From: Melampsora larici-populina 98AG31 | Lineage: Eukaryota > Basidiomycota > Pucciniomycetes > Pucciniales > Melampsoraceae | Length of the DNA: 64,000 nucleotides | Assembly (NCBI RefSeq): GCF_000204055.1 | Contig: NW_006768788.1 | Coordinates: 447,115-511,114, forward strand | Reading direction: 5' to 3' | In this document: positions 39,604 to 50,927 of the stretch, piece by piece | How the letters are laid out: the number at the start of each line of letters is the position of its first letter | How positions within the stretch are numbered: the stretch's first letter is position 1 | Made by a program: the position numbers and the translations under genes | Notes under the pieces: model-generated | Database searches by the model: none | Told to the model about the DNA's origin: nothing | What the model saw: the letters and a program-made list of their open reading frames with translations, nothing else

Positions 39604-40696
39604 GACTTTATAGCAATAGTCAAAGAGTTATATTCGATCAGCGTTGTGATGGTTTTTCAATATCAGTGTTTTTAGTGCCATTCTGCGTAGTTTATTAAGC
39701 ATACGATCATATCTTTTTTTATTTTGTTTATGCCGAGCAGATCAGTATGCGGCTTATATATAATTTTTAAATAATCTGACGTTGAGAATCATTTTGCCAG
39801 TCCGATTCCAGTTGTTATCTCTTCCTGCCAAAAAAATAGGGAGGTTTTTATTGTAATGTTAAGATTTCAATAAAAAACTTATCTTGTTACGTAGTCAGTT
39901 CAACATGTTATTTGTATACAATTTGTCACAGGTAAGCAGAGGCCAACACACTCGAAGTCATGAAGGTTCATACATCACTCAGAGTTTGAACTATGTATGG
40001 CCAAGCAGAACGAAGGATTTCCAAGTTGAAACTCAATCATCGATCTCAATTGTGAATGGAATATTATGGATCATGAGAATAGGTGTGGGCTATGTTATAT
40101 ATCACAAAGTTGTGTCTGGATTGTTGGAGTTGTCGAGCTGAGTCTGTAACACTGGATAATTTTTTGCTGTTCGTATATAGACACGCGCAGTACGTTCATC
40201 AAAAAATGATATTTGGATTAGCTACGATGTAGACGACCGCACAAGTGGCTGAGCAATATGTCAGACTCCAGCCCACTAATACGTCGCCAAGCAATAGATC
40301 TTTGATCGAGCATATATACGGATAAGCTTCAGGGCAAAAGGCACGGATTTAATTATGGGAGAAGACTACCTCCAAAAATTGTTTGTCTATCTACCAGTGT
40401 GATAAAGACATGAATAGTACCAAAATCATAAAATCTGGATCACGTATCACCACAAAGTACAACCATCAATTTCTTTTCCCTTTTCTAAAGTCCGTTCAGT
40501 ACGAAATCTTCAAGGAAGTCGCCAACAACCACTCGACCAAACGTTTATCTTGCTTAATCTTGAATATATCTCACCTCAATAGCCTTCAAGCTTCCTCTAT
40601 TTAATTTCAAAGGTGAGCTCTACAGCATCGGCTTAACATTCAACTGCGCTACTTGAAGTTGATGATTTTATACGATTATTTACCCTCATCAATAGA
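39604..40696. other. Intergenic, no gene supported
   Basis: About 1.1 kb between SET2 and a membrane-protein gene. An acceptor-like CATCAATAG directly precedes the next ATG, so a non-coding or short coding 5' exon of that gene may lie at about 40430-40610. No repeats recognised. Confidence 0.4.
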
Positions 40697-41418
40697 ATGG
40701 AAGACACGGATGATTGTAATTGCTTAGAGACTACAATCATCAGCACAATCACCACAAATCATCATGGCGGAAAAACTCAATCTGTTAAACCTACTCAAAC
40801 TATCACATCTTCACAATCTAATTTAGTTACCGTTGTAGTACAACTTGGAGTTTTCCCATCTGGAATCAGTATTATACCAACATCTTCAAATTCAACCAAT
40901 AATACTTCTTCGACAAGTTTTATTGCTTTACCTACACCTACGGATTCAATTATAACTCCAATCAGTACTCAAAACGTTAGATTGATTGCTACATCTTCTA
41001 GTTCATTGGGAAGTCAACCTACATCACTTGATTCAATGGACAATGCTTTATACGCTCAAAGAGTTGCACCTATTGCTGGTGCAGTCATTGGTGGAATCTT
41101 TTTGCTTTCGGTTCTGGTGGGATTATTAGTAACATGGATCAAGAGATCAAAAAGGAGAAGGGAGGCAGATACACTAGATAGTAAGTCCATGATTAATCTG
41201 TCATCTTATATTTCATCTAGGATAGACCTCTCATAAACCGTACAAGGGACTCTTCGATTTCGAATCTATATTGGTGTGTGACCCTGACGTGTTATTCTGG
41301 ATACTTCTTTGCAGTGATGGCGCCATCAAACTTGCCAGATGCTTATGTAAGAGGTACACAAGAACACCGACGGGTATCAACTGCGTGGTACGATGCGTCT
41401 GAAAAAGGAAACGGATGA
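40697..41418 (+). CDS. Single-pass membrane protein with Ser/Thr-rich ectodomain (Wsc/Mid2-like architecture)
   Basis: Function unknown; the architecture resembles fungal wall-stress sensors, but no ligand domain is recognised. From the ATG at 40697: a short Cys-containing start (DDCNCLETT), about 110 residues rich in Ser/Thr/Asn, then one strong transmembrane helix IAGAVIGGIFLLSVLVGLLV with a KRSKRRR stop-transfer signal. The first exon ends at ADTLD with a GTAAGT donor. An acceptor before the codon at about 41317 restores frame to MMAPSNLPDAYVRGTQEHRR and a short cytosolic tail ending at the TGA at 41418. About 200 residues. There is no N-terminal signal peptide, so an upstream exon may be missing. 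Confidence 0.6.
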
Positions 41419-42304
41419 CAAATCTGATGAATAAAGCGGCTTGAACTACCACCAAGTCTTCATATACGATGACAATAATTTCCAGCTTTTCATAACCCAC
41501 AGTGCCTTTACTTTCCTGGAGAACATGAATCAATCGTTTTGAATCAGTATCCTAAGCCCGTCTGTTTGACTATCGACCTAATCTAATTGGGTCTCAAACT
41601 GATCTTTTTGATGAATGTAAATATATTCTTGTAATAATTGATGATTTAAGGAAACATCATAGTGGTTTTAATTGATTTTTTTATTTTGGTTGTCATTTCT
41701 GTTTGTAATCTTGAAACAAACTCAATAAAAAAAGCGATTGCATGGTTGATTTCTGATGCGTATCTTATTGGAAATTTTATTCATTAGCTCAAAGGCTTAT
41801 TGGATTGTGGAAGTTTATTTCTGTTTTTTGTGGTGATGCTGGTGATCTTTATTTGAAGTTTGTGCAACGTATTTTTGGTTAGCCTTTGGTTTATCTCATT
41901 CTGTAACTTTCTGCCTCGATGGGGTCAAATTTTCTAGTTAAGCTGAAATAACATGAACATCCTTACTTATTACATTTAGTTCTGATTGATAATTGAGCTG
42001 ACATGAAAAATGAATAAAACCTAGAGGGTTTTTCCTTACCTCAACCTCATCATTTGACCTTGTGCGGACACGGGAGGTTTTCCACGTGTTTTCCCAAAAC
42101 AAAGCCATTCCATCAACAAAGATTTCATTCTATAATTACAAACATTAGCCAGTTTTTTGAAAGATAATTTTTGGTATTAATTCAACAATTTATGTACAAT
42201 GAATCCCTCACAAGGCCTCATGAAGATCTGGGGCTAGTTGGGCCCTTTTCCACCACGCAATCTGTACATGCTATTGGGGATTATGTACCGGGTCAGTTGG
42301 TACA
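41419..42304. other. Intergenic; left border of the segmental array
   Basis: 3' UTR of the membrane-protein gene, then from about 42040 the first unit of the triplicated segment (a sequence like CAAAGCCATTCCATCAACAA at about 42103 recurs at about 51565). No gene other than the 3' side of secreted-protein copy 1. Confidence 0.55.
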
Positions 42305-42809
42305 TCATTCATAAAGAATGCAAAGGAGACACGACTTACTGATGTGGGGGACATTTGAAGGTTTGTAAGGGCAAATGTACGTTTGTCCGGCGGAATTCCA
42401 ACATTCTATAGAATTGAAGAAATACACGGATAAGGACAGAGCTGGTTAGATGAATTCCATGCTCAAGAATAAGGAAGAGGAGGATAACTAACGATAGTTG
42501 TCTCCTTTTGGAACAAGAGCGTAACTCGAACATTGTTGTTGACTCGTTCCACTCCCTTTTAGTTTACACCGTTGTGTTAATCCTTATCATTACACGCTTT
42601 TGGAAATCTAGGGAGGAATTAGAGCTTCTTTTTTGGGGGGGAAAGGTGAGGTCATTTTACTTACTTGCTTCGGATGCTGATGTTCTGGTATCAAATGATT
42701 TTATACACTGGACTGGCTTAGTTGTTTGTGAGAGTGTGAAGGCAAACTGTGTAATGCATATAGCGATGAAAAGAATAACAAACTTGTGGGGAGATTGGAA
42801 GGGTGACAT
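42305..42809 (-). pseudogene. Small secreted Cys-rich protein, copy 1 (broken)
   Basis: Exon 1 (42809-42665) encodes a full signal peptide, MSPFQSPHKFVILFIAICIT then QFAFTLS, and ends at the same GTAAGT donor as copies 2 and 3. In exon 2 (after the acceptor near 42600) the frame reads CNDKD and then TAA. The middle of the gene is lost: the end of exon 2, intron 2 and the first part of exon 3 are fused, so only the part corresponding to QQCxxYALVPxGDNY remains before the last exon, CWNSAGQTYICPYKPSNVPH. The promoter is still close to that of copy 2, so transcription is possible, but the protein would stop early. Confidence 0.78.
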
Positions 42810-43499
42810 GGTGATATATGCAAATGAAAAAGCGCTTGAAAAGAGATATGATTGGAAGGAGGATTGCAATAGAGAAGAGATCATAAATGGCGAGTTTGAC
42901 TCATGAGGAGAGCCTTGATAAGGCTGTGGAGCAGCGTCCATCAAGGATTTGGCGGAGTCTTGTCCTTCGCAACGCCTGTACTGTAATGATATTTTTACCC
43001 TTTTTCTGTATTCCACAAGGTCGTTGACAGAGAATTTGAGCAACATCATACCTGAACAAGGAAAGCTAGGCAGCCTAAGCGCACACCAGTCAAGCACTTC
43101 AAGAGGATTCATCAGAGATGCATGAGCGTGTCAGCTTGTGATTTGGGAAAAGGAAATGTTTCATGTAATGTGTAGTTTTAGAAGGTTTTGAAAGGGAAAG
43201 ACTCTTGCAATTGTAATAATCCTCTTTTTCATCAGGTCCATTCGTTCCATCATCAAATACCTCATTTGAACTTTCTTGTCCTGCAACGATGTTTATCATA
43301 GAAAGACTTCATTATGCACATCAATGGCGTTGGAATGGCTGTACGGCATGATGGCAGACAATGCCGATTTCTTTGTAAGAATTGTTTTCCGCGTATGCAG
43401 AGATATTGATTACTTGTGCTTTCTAGTGGAATTCATTTGATTGTCTAGGCCTCAACATTTGGTCTTGTGTGGAAGTGGAGAGTTTTTCCATGTGTTTCC

Positions 43500-43831
43500 T
43501 AGCCTCTTGCTCGAGGCACGAGGTGCAAGACATGTCCATGAATAGGGTAACTCGTAAGTTTAGGTAAAGCCAAGGGGACGGAAGGAATTTGGAATTACAG
43601 AATCCCAATCTGGAAACAATCTGTTCCAGAACGGGAAAAGGTCGTGCGACGCATCTGAAGCAGAGAAGAAAGGATTCAGTAGAGAAGCTTTCCAACTTCT
43701 CCTGAGCAGACCTACTCCGCGTCTCCTTCCTGCAAGCATCTCTCCATTCTATCTTACTTCACTATTCACCATTCACAATTTTAAAACTTGCTCCTAGTTA
43801 TTTAGGAACATTACTTTACTAACAAAATTTT
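43500..43831 (+). repeat. Split direct repeat A1 (left terminus)
   Basis: Bases 43500-43831 match 50928-51259 (offset 7428). Among the bases compared I found two differences, both G in A1 versus A in A2 within CpG (near 43644). It ends where A1 continues TATCGAATC and A2 continues GCCTCCCACC. Confidence 0.92.
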
Positions 43832-44101
43832 ATCGAATCACTAAACAACTAATAAGATCTATTTGAAAGTTTCATATAAACATACATATTCTTCAGTCAA
43901 TCTAATCTCTCTCAGTTAAATCCACAAATCTTCATTCACATACGAGTCAACTCGTCCAGCCCCAATTTCTATCAATACTCCTAACCTTCTTATCCACGTA
44001 GTAATCTATAGGATTTCATTTCAAATCTTCCATTCGACCTCAACGTTGAAACATTGAACTTATCTCAAGAAACCAATAATTAGAAACCCACAAGAATTAT
44101 A

Positions 44102-44794
44102 ATGATAACAAACTCAACAGCATCTAAAGAGGCTTCGACGAAAGCAATAAGAGCTAGTAGAAGAGTACAAGGACTGCAAGCTAGCCCGATAGAAGGAATA
44201 GAGCCAAGTAGAGTGATAAGTTGAATGATTGTAGCCGGACCCTCAGACACGAATACAGACAACACGTACAGACCGGCTGAGCCCGACGAGAAACACATCC
44301 CGAGCGAAGATCGAGGTCAAGAGCAACACAACACATCACAACCAAACTTGAATGACTCCCGTCCTATACACTCTCAGACACATACCTCTCAGTCAACGAA
44401 AAACCCAGGAAACTTCATTGGTCACGTACCGATTCCTTTCCCGGCGTCCAACCCGTTAACCACCGCCCGAATCAGAATTCCCAAAGGGAAGGAACCGGCA
44501 CAAGAGTCCTCATCAGACGAGTCGGACGTAGATGACCTGCCGAACGAATTCATAGACAGCGACGACGAGAACGACAGAGAGCCGAGAAAACAGGACGAAT
44601 CATCAGAGAAAGACGAAGAAATTAACCAGAACTCGTCACCTTCTTCAGGATCCTCAGAAACATCAGATAGTGCGGAAAGCTCAGACTCAGAAGACGATTC
44701 CTCCGATAGTGAAGAAAGTGAGAGCGACTCAAGCGAAAGTGGGGGATCTGATGACTCGGAAGAACAATTAAAGAAAGGTAAGAGGAGATTCTGA
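44102..44794 (+). pseudogene. Retrotransposon ORF1 (gag-like), one in-frame stop
   Basis: Begins MITNSTASKEASTKAIRASR at 44102 and continues in the same frame after a single TGA (44222-44224) as MIVAGPSDTNTDNTYRP. The C-terminal third is an extreme Ser/Asp/Glu run (SSDSEDDSSDSEESESDSSE) ending in the basic KKGKRRF. The position 5' of RT suggests a structural (gag-type) product; no zinc knuckle is visible. The TGA may be a CpG-type mutation of a CGA Arg codon. Confidence 0.6.
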
Positions 44795-44980
44795 ACTTTT
44801 CCATATTACTTTCCCCTTCACCAGAAGCGCGGTATACCACCCAACTCCCCCATCCTATTATCTCATCCATTAAGAATTACCTTCCTGGAATGAATCATCC
44901 TATCCATTATCCACAAACTTCTATCCAAACGAACCTATCTCCCCGCACAGAAGATAAGACTCAATAGGTCTATCTGCGAG

Positions 44981-45170
44981 AGCTCCCAAGCGGTAGAGCG
45001 CCCCAAGAATATTTGGGAAGAACAATACGATTGTTAGCTCCTTAATAAAGTAGAGCGCCCCGGATTATCAGGGAAGAGAACGTTATACCAAAGATCGGGA
45101 TGAACACACCGATTATCAGCTCCTAAAAGTAGAGCGCCCCATATCACTAAGGGAGGGAACGTTAGTCCTC
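44981..45170 (+). ncRNA. Three repeated stem-loop-like units inside the retrotransposon
   Basis: The phrase TAGAGCGCCCC recurs three times (about 44994, 45051 and 45130), each preceded by AGCTCC (44981, 45036, 45118) and followed within about 12 bases by GGGAAGA or GGGAGGGAA. CCC..GGG can pair in each unit; unit 1 also has CCCAA/TTGGG and a perfect AACAAT-ACG-ATTGTT hairpin. The stretch is non-coding in all frames and lies between ORF1 parts. An RNA element (packaging, translation) is inference only. Confidence 0.45.
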
Positions 45171-45276
45171 TAAACAATGAACAAACAGAAGCTTTGAGAA
45201 ATTAATGAAAAACACAAACTCTCCAAAAAGACGATTGAATTCCAGACTGACTTTGATTCACTTGTCACTGGTTTAA

Positions 45277-45568
45277 ATGCGCATAGAGAAAAAAAGGAAA
45301 CGTAAAGACAAGCTGAAGAAACGTTTAGACGAAGCAAAAGACAAGATACGGAAGTTAGAGCTATTAACTAAAGGAAAGTCCAAGATAACGTCAAAGAAAT
45401 CGAAAAGACATCCAGCGAAAGAAGTGAAGAGATTGAAAAAGAGGAAAGGGAAAGGCATCAACGTCGACATCGGAGCGATACCCGACTCTAACCTAATTCA
45501 ACTTCAACCATTCTGGAGGAAGCAGATGAAGAAGCTCGAATCCAAAATACCCCTAACTATCTTCGATC
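45277..45568 (+). CDS. Retrotransposon ORF, Lys-rich coiled coil, truncated by the assembly gap
   Basis: From the ATG at 45277: a strongly basic, helix-forming stretch (MRIEKKRKRKDKLKKRLDEA, then KDKIRKLELL) and VKRLKKRKGKG, followed by WRKQMKKLESKIPLTIFD at the gap edge. Probably the continuation of the gag-type protein or the 5' part of the pol ORF; the rest is hidden by N bases. No domain recognised. Confidence 0.5.
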
Positions 45569-46513
45569 NNNNNNNNNNNNNNNNNNNNNNNNNNNNNNNN
45601 NNNNNNNNNNNNNNNNNNNNNNNNNNNNNNNNNNNNNNNNNNNNNNNNNNNNNNNNNNNNNNNNNNNNNNNNNNNNNNNNNNNNNNNNNNNNNNNNNNNN
45701 NNNNNNNNNNNNNNNNNNNNNNNNNNNNNNNNNNNNNNNNNNNNNNNNNNNNNNNNNNNNNNNNNNNNNNNNNNNNNNNNNNNNNNNNNNNNNNNNNNNN
45801 NNNNNNNNNNNNNNNNNNNNNNNNNNNNNNNNNNNNNNNNNNNNNNNNNNNNNNNNNNNNNNNNNNNNNNNNNNNNNNNNNNNNNNNNNNNNNNNNNNNN
45901 NNNNNNNNNNNNNNNNNNNNNNNNNNNNNNNNNNNNNNNNNNNNNNNNNNNNNNNNNNNNNNNNNNNNNNNNNNNNNNNNNNNNNNNNNNNNNNNNNNNN
46001 NNNNNNNNNNNNNNNNNNNNNNNNNNNNNNNNNNNNNNNNNNNNNNNNNNNNNNNNNNNNNNNNNNNNNNNNNNNNNNNNNNNNNNNNNNNNNNNNNNNN
46101 NNNNNNNNNNNNNNNNNNNNNNNNNNNNNNNNNNNNNNNNNNNNNNNNNNNNNNNNNNNNNNNNNNNNNNNNNNNNNNNNNNNNNNNNNNNNNNNNNNNN
46201 NNNNNNNNNNNNNNNNNNNNNNNNNNNNNNNNNNNNNNNNNNNNNNNNNNNNNNNNNNNNNNNNNNNNNNNNNNNNNNNNNNNNNNNNNNNNNNNNNNNN
46301 NNNNNNNNNNNNNNNNNNNNNNNNNNNNNNNNNNNNNNNNNNNNNNNNNNNNNNNNNNNNNNNNNNNNNNNNNNNNNNNNNNNNNNNNNNNNNNNNNNNN
46401 NNNNNNNNNNNNNNNNNNNNNNNNNNNNNNNNNNNNNNNNNNNNNNNNNNNNNNNNNNNNNNNNNNNNNNNNNNNNNNNNNNNNNNNNNNNNNNNNNNNN
46501 NNNNNNNNNNNNN
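45569..46513. other. Assembly gap (945 N)
   Basis: An uninterrupted run of N inside the retrotransposon. Open reading frames drawn through it have no meaning. The true length may differ from 945. Confidence 0.99.
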
Positions 46514-46656
46514 GCACCCATCCCTACCTTTTTAATCTCTTCATAATTTTATGTGTACACTCCTTTTAATAAAATCTAATTTTCTTTCTAACGACACTCA
46601 ACTTAATAATACCTTGCAATTCATAATTCTCAATTCACAATTCTTCTTCACGGGAA

Positions 46657-48437
46657 ATGAGAACTAGCAGGAAGCAACAAGACACACGAGAAGAATTGGA
46701 GATAAGTGAAGTGAGTGAACAAGATGAAAGAAGAAAAGGAGAGATAGAAGAAGAAAGAAAGGACAAGAGTCAAAAAGAAGAAAGAAACGTAGAGCGGGAA
46801 ATTTGGCCTACAAAAGCAAGGTGCAAAATGAACATCGATACGTGGGAGAGAGAGCTAGAGAAACACAAACTATCCGATTTCTACGACTTCGTAATCGAAG
46901 GATTCAGGAATGGCTTCGACCAAGGAATTCCAGTCCATTCGATTCAAGGAATGGACTATTACTGCCCTCCAAACCATAAATCAGCTATGTCAGCAAGAAA
47001 ACAGATAGAAGATAGTATCGCGGAAGAGGTAAAAGCGAAGAGAATGATAGGACCCTTTACAAAAGAAGAGGTAGCAGAACATTTCAAATTCTTTTGATCT
47101 AGTCCAATGGGAGCCGTAATAAATGGTGACGGTTCCTTTAGACCTATCAACGACTTGTCATTCCCGAAAAACGATCCGAATATACCCAGCGTTAACTCCT
47201 TCGTGAATAAGGATGACTTTAAGACGACCTGGGACAACTTCTCAAGAGTGTACTCCTTCATAGCAAACTCGGAACACAAACTACTGATAGTGCTATTCGA
47301 CTGGCTAAAAGCCTATCGACAAATTCCAACAAGGCCAGATCAGTGGCCATACCTCTTATTGATGGATTTCGAAGGACGACTTTACATTGACCTGTTCATC
47401 TCATTCGGAGGAGTTGCTGGCTGCGGAAGTTTTGGAGGACCCGCAGACGCATGGAAAGACCTAATAAAGCAAGAATCCAACTGAAAGAAGCCTTCCGCTG
47501 GGTAGATGACAATCTGCTCATCAAGAAAGCAGATTCGACAACCCACATGGACGAGATAGTAAAGTACAGCTCAGAATTAGGCGTGAAAACAAACGAAACG
47601 AAATTTTCGCACTTCAGCGACCAACAAAAGTATATTGGTTTTCTATGGAACACATCAGAAAAAACAGTGGAATTACCGGAAAAGAAGCTAGAGCAAAGAA
47701 TAGCTCAACTAGAAGAGTTTCTGAAAAAAACCGACTATACCCATAAAGAAGTCCAAAAGATGAACGGACGACTAAACCACGTAGCATACATTGCACCAAA
47801 CTTAAGACGCTACCTATCTAACAACTTCAGATGGCTAGCAGAGTGGGTAAACCATGCGGCAAAAAGGAAGATGCCGACTGCAGTTAGAGAAGACATGAAC
47901 AAATGGAGGGAGTCACTAGTGAACATCCCTAGAAGACTACTCTTAAGGACAAGAACCATCAACAATATAGGTTGGGTCGGAGACGCGTCAACGACCTTTG
48001 GGATAGGAGTAATTATCGGAAAAAACTGGGGACAATTCAAGTTGAAAGAAGGCTGGGAGACTCCACCAAGAGGCCCGAAAAGAGGGATAGCGTGGCTGGA
48101 AACAGTCGCAATACGGATGGGATTTCTAATGGCACAAAAATTACGCCAAGTAACTGGAGAGCGATTTCTGGTCCTGACGGACAACACCACAACAGAGGGA
48201 GTCCTCAGGAATGAGAGATCACGAGATTACTGGGTTAACGAGGAGTGGAAAGAGATCGCAGAGCTCTTATTCTTTCATGACTGTCAACTCGAGCAGAAGA
48301 GAGTAACTTCAGTCGACAACGCCGCCGACCTGCTCTCAAGAGGCTTACCTTCCTCGAAGGAATGGTACAGACAAGTTCACGTAGACATCCCGAAAGATCT
48401 GAAGACTTGTTTGGTCGATGTAACTCTAGAACAGTAA
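46657..48437 (+). pseudogene. Ngaro-type reverse transcriptase-RNase H, disabled
   Basis: Starts MRTSRKQQDTREELEI at 46657. The RT region has DQGIPVHSIQGMDYYCPP, SPMGAVINGDGSFRPINDLS, FDWLKAYRQIP (first catalytic Asp), SFGGVAGCGSFGGPADAW and FRWVDDNLL (catalytic DD). The RNase H set is complete: VGDAST, LETVAIRMG, VLTDNTTTEG and SVDNAADLLSRG (D-E-D-D). Two lesions: a TGA at 47095-47097 replacing the Arg of the FFRTSPMG motif seen in the second element at about 63227-63250, and a 1-base deletion near 47475 where QEFQL is expected. The stop at 48437 ends the frame. Confidence 0.88.
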
Positions 48438-48986
48438 GAACATCACAAAGGTAAGTAAAAAGACCGTGCGTCACATAAGAATCGTTTTTCCCAAAGAGGC
48501 TAACAGATTCCGCCGGCCGAGAACAGACTCTCATGCAACAACCTTCCGGGAACATAAGTCCCACAGTCCTTTGCTTGGCTCGATGGAGAATGCAAATCGG
48601 TTCCTTACACACGCTAGCCACCTCCCAAGTTCCTTGAACACAAACGACTGACTTTATCCATACACACCCCTTCCTCGTCAACGCATAAATACCAATTTTC
48701 ATTAGTACCACTGTAGCCTGGACCTCATCCCTACGTTAATCCCCCTGTCTCGACCTCTCGAAACCCAAAGTCAACTGGAAACGGTCGACCTAAGCCTGAT
48801 ACCAACGCTTCAGCTCAGCACGACTAGACCAAGTCACCACAACACTCAGGTGAGGCCTTTTGTGTTGGGCTATTCACATGCCAAAGACGTAACTAATGCA
48901 GATGACTTGCAAAGGAAACGTAGAGGACAATAAGACCTTCACGACACACTAATACCTACGAGACCGCGGTACCAAATCGAGCAGCG
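48438..48986 (+). other. Spacer between RT-RNase H and recombinase
   Basis: About 550 bases of element DNA without a convincing frame. In the second element the two genes overlap, so this spacer is a clear structural difference between the two elements. Confidence 0.6.
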
Positions 48987-50078
48987 ATGAAAGATCTGAC
49001 AACCTTCCTTAGAATCCAAGACAATGTCCCCTTGAGACTGAACACCGCCCAACGACACATGCTACGGGCGGCTGGGAATAGGTCAACTTTGGAATCCTAT
49101 GCGTCAGGAGTGAAAAAGTTCAAGACTTTTACGAAAGAGAGAAAAATGAAGGCTTTCCCTGCAACCGAATCAATGGTCGAAGAATTCATCGTTTGGGCTG
49201 GCGAAAGCTGGGATAGGAAGAATACCAACAAACCCATAAAAGTTTTGACGATACGAAAATACCTCACTGCCATAAGGACCTGGCATGCCTTCCATGGCTT
49301 CTGTTTCCCCGACATACAACTCACACGCCTAAAGTCCATCCTACGAGCTACAGCAAGACTAGAAGCACGCGCTCCGACACAAACGCTCAACCGTAAACCT
49401 GTCACACCAAAGTCCTTAATAATCTTAATCGGTAGCATTGCAGAACACGAAGCAGACCCGGAAGGCCTCTCCGCAATCGCACTCACAGCGTACTGGGGTC
49501 TGGCTCGCCTAGGCGAACTAGTATGCAAAACAGTGGCATACGACAAACACGGCTACTCGTCAGTGCTTCGATCTCAGATCTCCTTCCATAAGTCTGCAGG
49601 TATCGACGTAGCGGTTATTCAATTGCATGAAGCGAAAAATGCAGCCCCGGGAGAGACCCAAAGTTTGGTACTTCGACAAACAGGCGGGGTTCTGTGCCCT
49701 GTGGCGGCACTACGACGCTTAACCAACTCATTCTTCTGGGAAAACGACCCACGACTCTTCCTGATGAGAGGACCAAATGGAGTGGTAGGGATCACACGAG
49801 CACACATGGTGAAGACGATGTCAGCAGCCTGGGACCCTTCATCAAGGTTGACAGGACACTCCTTCAGAATAGGAGGCGCGACTTTACTCACGAAGGCAGG
49901 GGTTTCAACTGATAAGATCAAGGATTTGGGCCGCTGGAAGTCGTCCTGTCACTCTCTCTACCAGCGGAATTGGAACAACCAAGAATGGGAAGCGGCGAAG
50001 AGAGCACTACGGATCTCAGAAGACACGATCCCTTGCTTCGAGACCGTACATGACCTCTCGGTGAACACATGGGTGTGA
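48987..50078 (+). CDS. Tyrosine recombinase of the Ngaro-like element
   Basis: Integrates the circular DNA intermediate (family knowledge). 363 residues from the ATG at 48987. An N-terminal SAM-like core-binding part contains STLESYASGVKKFKTFTKER and VLTIRKYLTAIRTWHAFHG. The catalytic domain has the first Arg in YWGLARLGEL, HSFRIGGATLL (HxxR) and LGRWKSSCHSLYQR with the nucleophile Tyr. All four R-H-R-Y residues are present and the frame is open, so it may be active even though the RT is broken. Confidence 0.9.
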   Translation: MKDLTTFLRIQDNVPLRLNTAQRHMLRAAGNRSTLESYASGVKKFKTFTKERKMKAFPATESMVEEFIVWAGESWDRKNTNKPIKVLTIRKYLTAIRTWHAFHGFCFPDIQLTRLKSILRATARLEARAPTQTLNRKPVTPKSLIILIGSIAEHEADPEGLSAIALTAYWGLARLGELVCKTVAYDKHGYSSVLRSQISFHKSAGIDVAVIQLHEAKNAAPGETQSLVLRQTGGVLCPVAALRRLTNSFFWENDPRLFLMRGPNGVVGITRAHMVKTMSAAWDPSSRLTGHSFRIGGATLLTKAGVSTDKIKDLGRWKSSCHSLYQRNWNNQEWEAAKRALRISEDTIPCFETVHDLSVNTWV

Positions 50079-50396
50079 CACGAGGAGAGAGAAGAGCCCC
50101 CCGAGGCGTGGCTGCGAGAGAACACCATTCAAGCAAAGAAGATCTCCGGTAGTCATGCATCGGCTGTTTCATCTCACTTGTCAGGTACCTTGTAGCGGTG
50201 TTGCCTTTATATTCTTGGAAAGCAATCTTTTCCCTTTTTCGAGCGATGCATTTTCACACCGCCAAAAGATGACGGTGAGCCCTCCCAATACATCAAATCC
50301 ACTGCGCTTGACAACAGGTGGTGGGAAAGCCCTTCAGGCTCAGGCCTGCTGCCAGCCCAGAGAGTGGGGAGAAGGCCTTTCCCTACATACCCAGGT
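50079..50396 (+). other. Element 3' region between recombinase and repeat B1
   Basis: About 320 bases after the recombinase stop. No frame, repeat or motif that I can support. Confidence 0.5.
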
Positions 50397-50927
50397 ACCC
50401 GTACGATGATACGATACACCGTGTCCGTATCCGTGTAGCACGTCGACGTGCACACACCAAATACTTTTGATACATACTTGAAAGAGCCATTAAAGAGGTC
50501 TCCACCATAGGCATGTCTTCCCTTTGTCAACTGGGACGTTGGCACTCAGTTGACCCCAACTGCTGACAAAGGATCCCACAAATTCTTTTGTCAAATTATC
50601 ATTCACAAAGGGTGCTCGGCACCGATCTCAGTCTAAAGCCTACCAAACACCTTTCTGTTTTTTATCAAAACTCTCCGTGTGTGCACGTCGACGTGCTACA
50701 AGGATACCGACATGGTGATAGGTCTCTTCCAGGGAGACCTCTCGTTTCAATCCTTTTGTGAACCTCACCTAGCTATCAGGCCCGCAGTAGGGAGAGTTCA
50801 AAAGGAACTATCCGTACAGGCGGCGCCTAACCCCCGTTGTTAATATCTTTCCTCACTTAGGTATAACCTAAGCAAGGAAAGAATGTACCCTTAAGGTATA
50901 AATGTTGAAGTTATAAATTGTAATGGA
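50397..50927 (+). repeat. Split direct repeat B1, interrupted by a MITE
   Basis: Bases 50397-50416 and 50718-50927 together match B2 (51327-51553). Between them lies a 301-bp MITE. Two differences from B2 were seen, both G/A at CpG: GATACGATA versus GATACAATA, and TTTCAATCC versus TTTCGATCC. It joins A2 directly at 50927/50928. Confidence 0.88.
50417..50717. mobile_element. CACTA-like MITE, copy A (301 bp), ATA target duplication
   Basis: Inverted termini of about 41 bp: left CACCGTGTCCGTATCCGTGT, right (reverse complemented) CACCATGTCGGTATCCTTGT; both continue AGCACGTCGACGTGCACACA. Flanks are ATA (50414-50416 and 50718-50720). B2 carries the empty site with a single ATA. Non-coding. CAC termini with a 3-bp duplication suggest the CACTA superfamily. 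Confidence 0.88.

Noticed and set aside
45504..46569. Long open frames on both strands through the N run
   Set aside because: Artefacts of translating ambiguous bases in an assembly gap.
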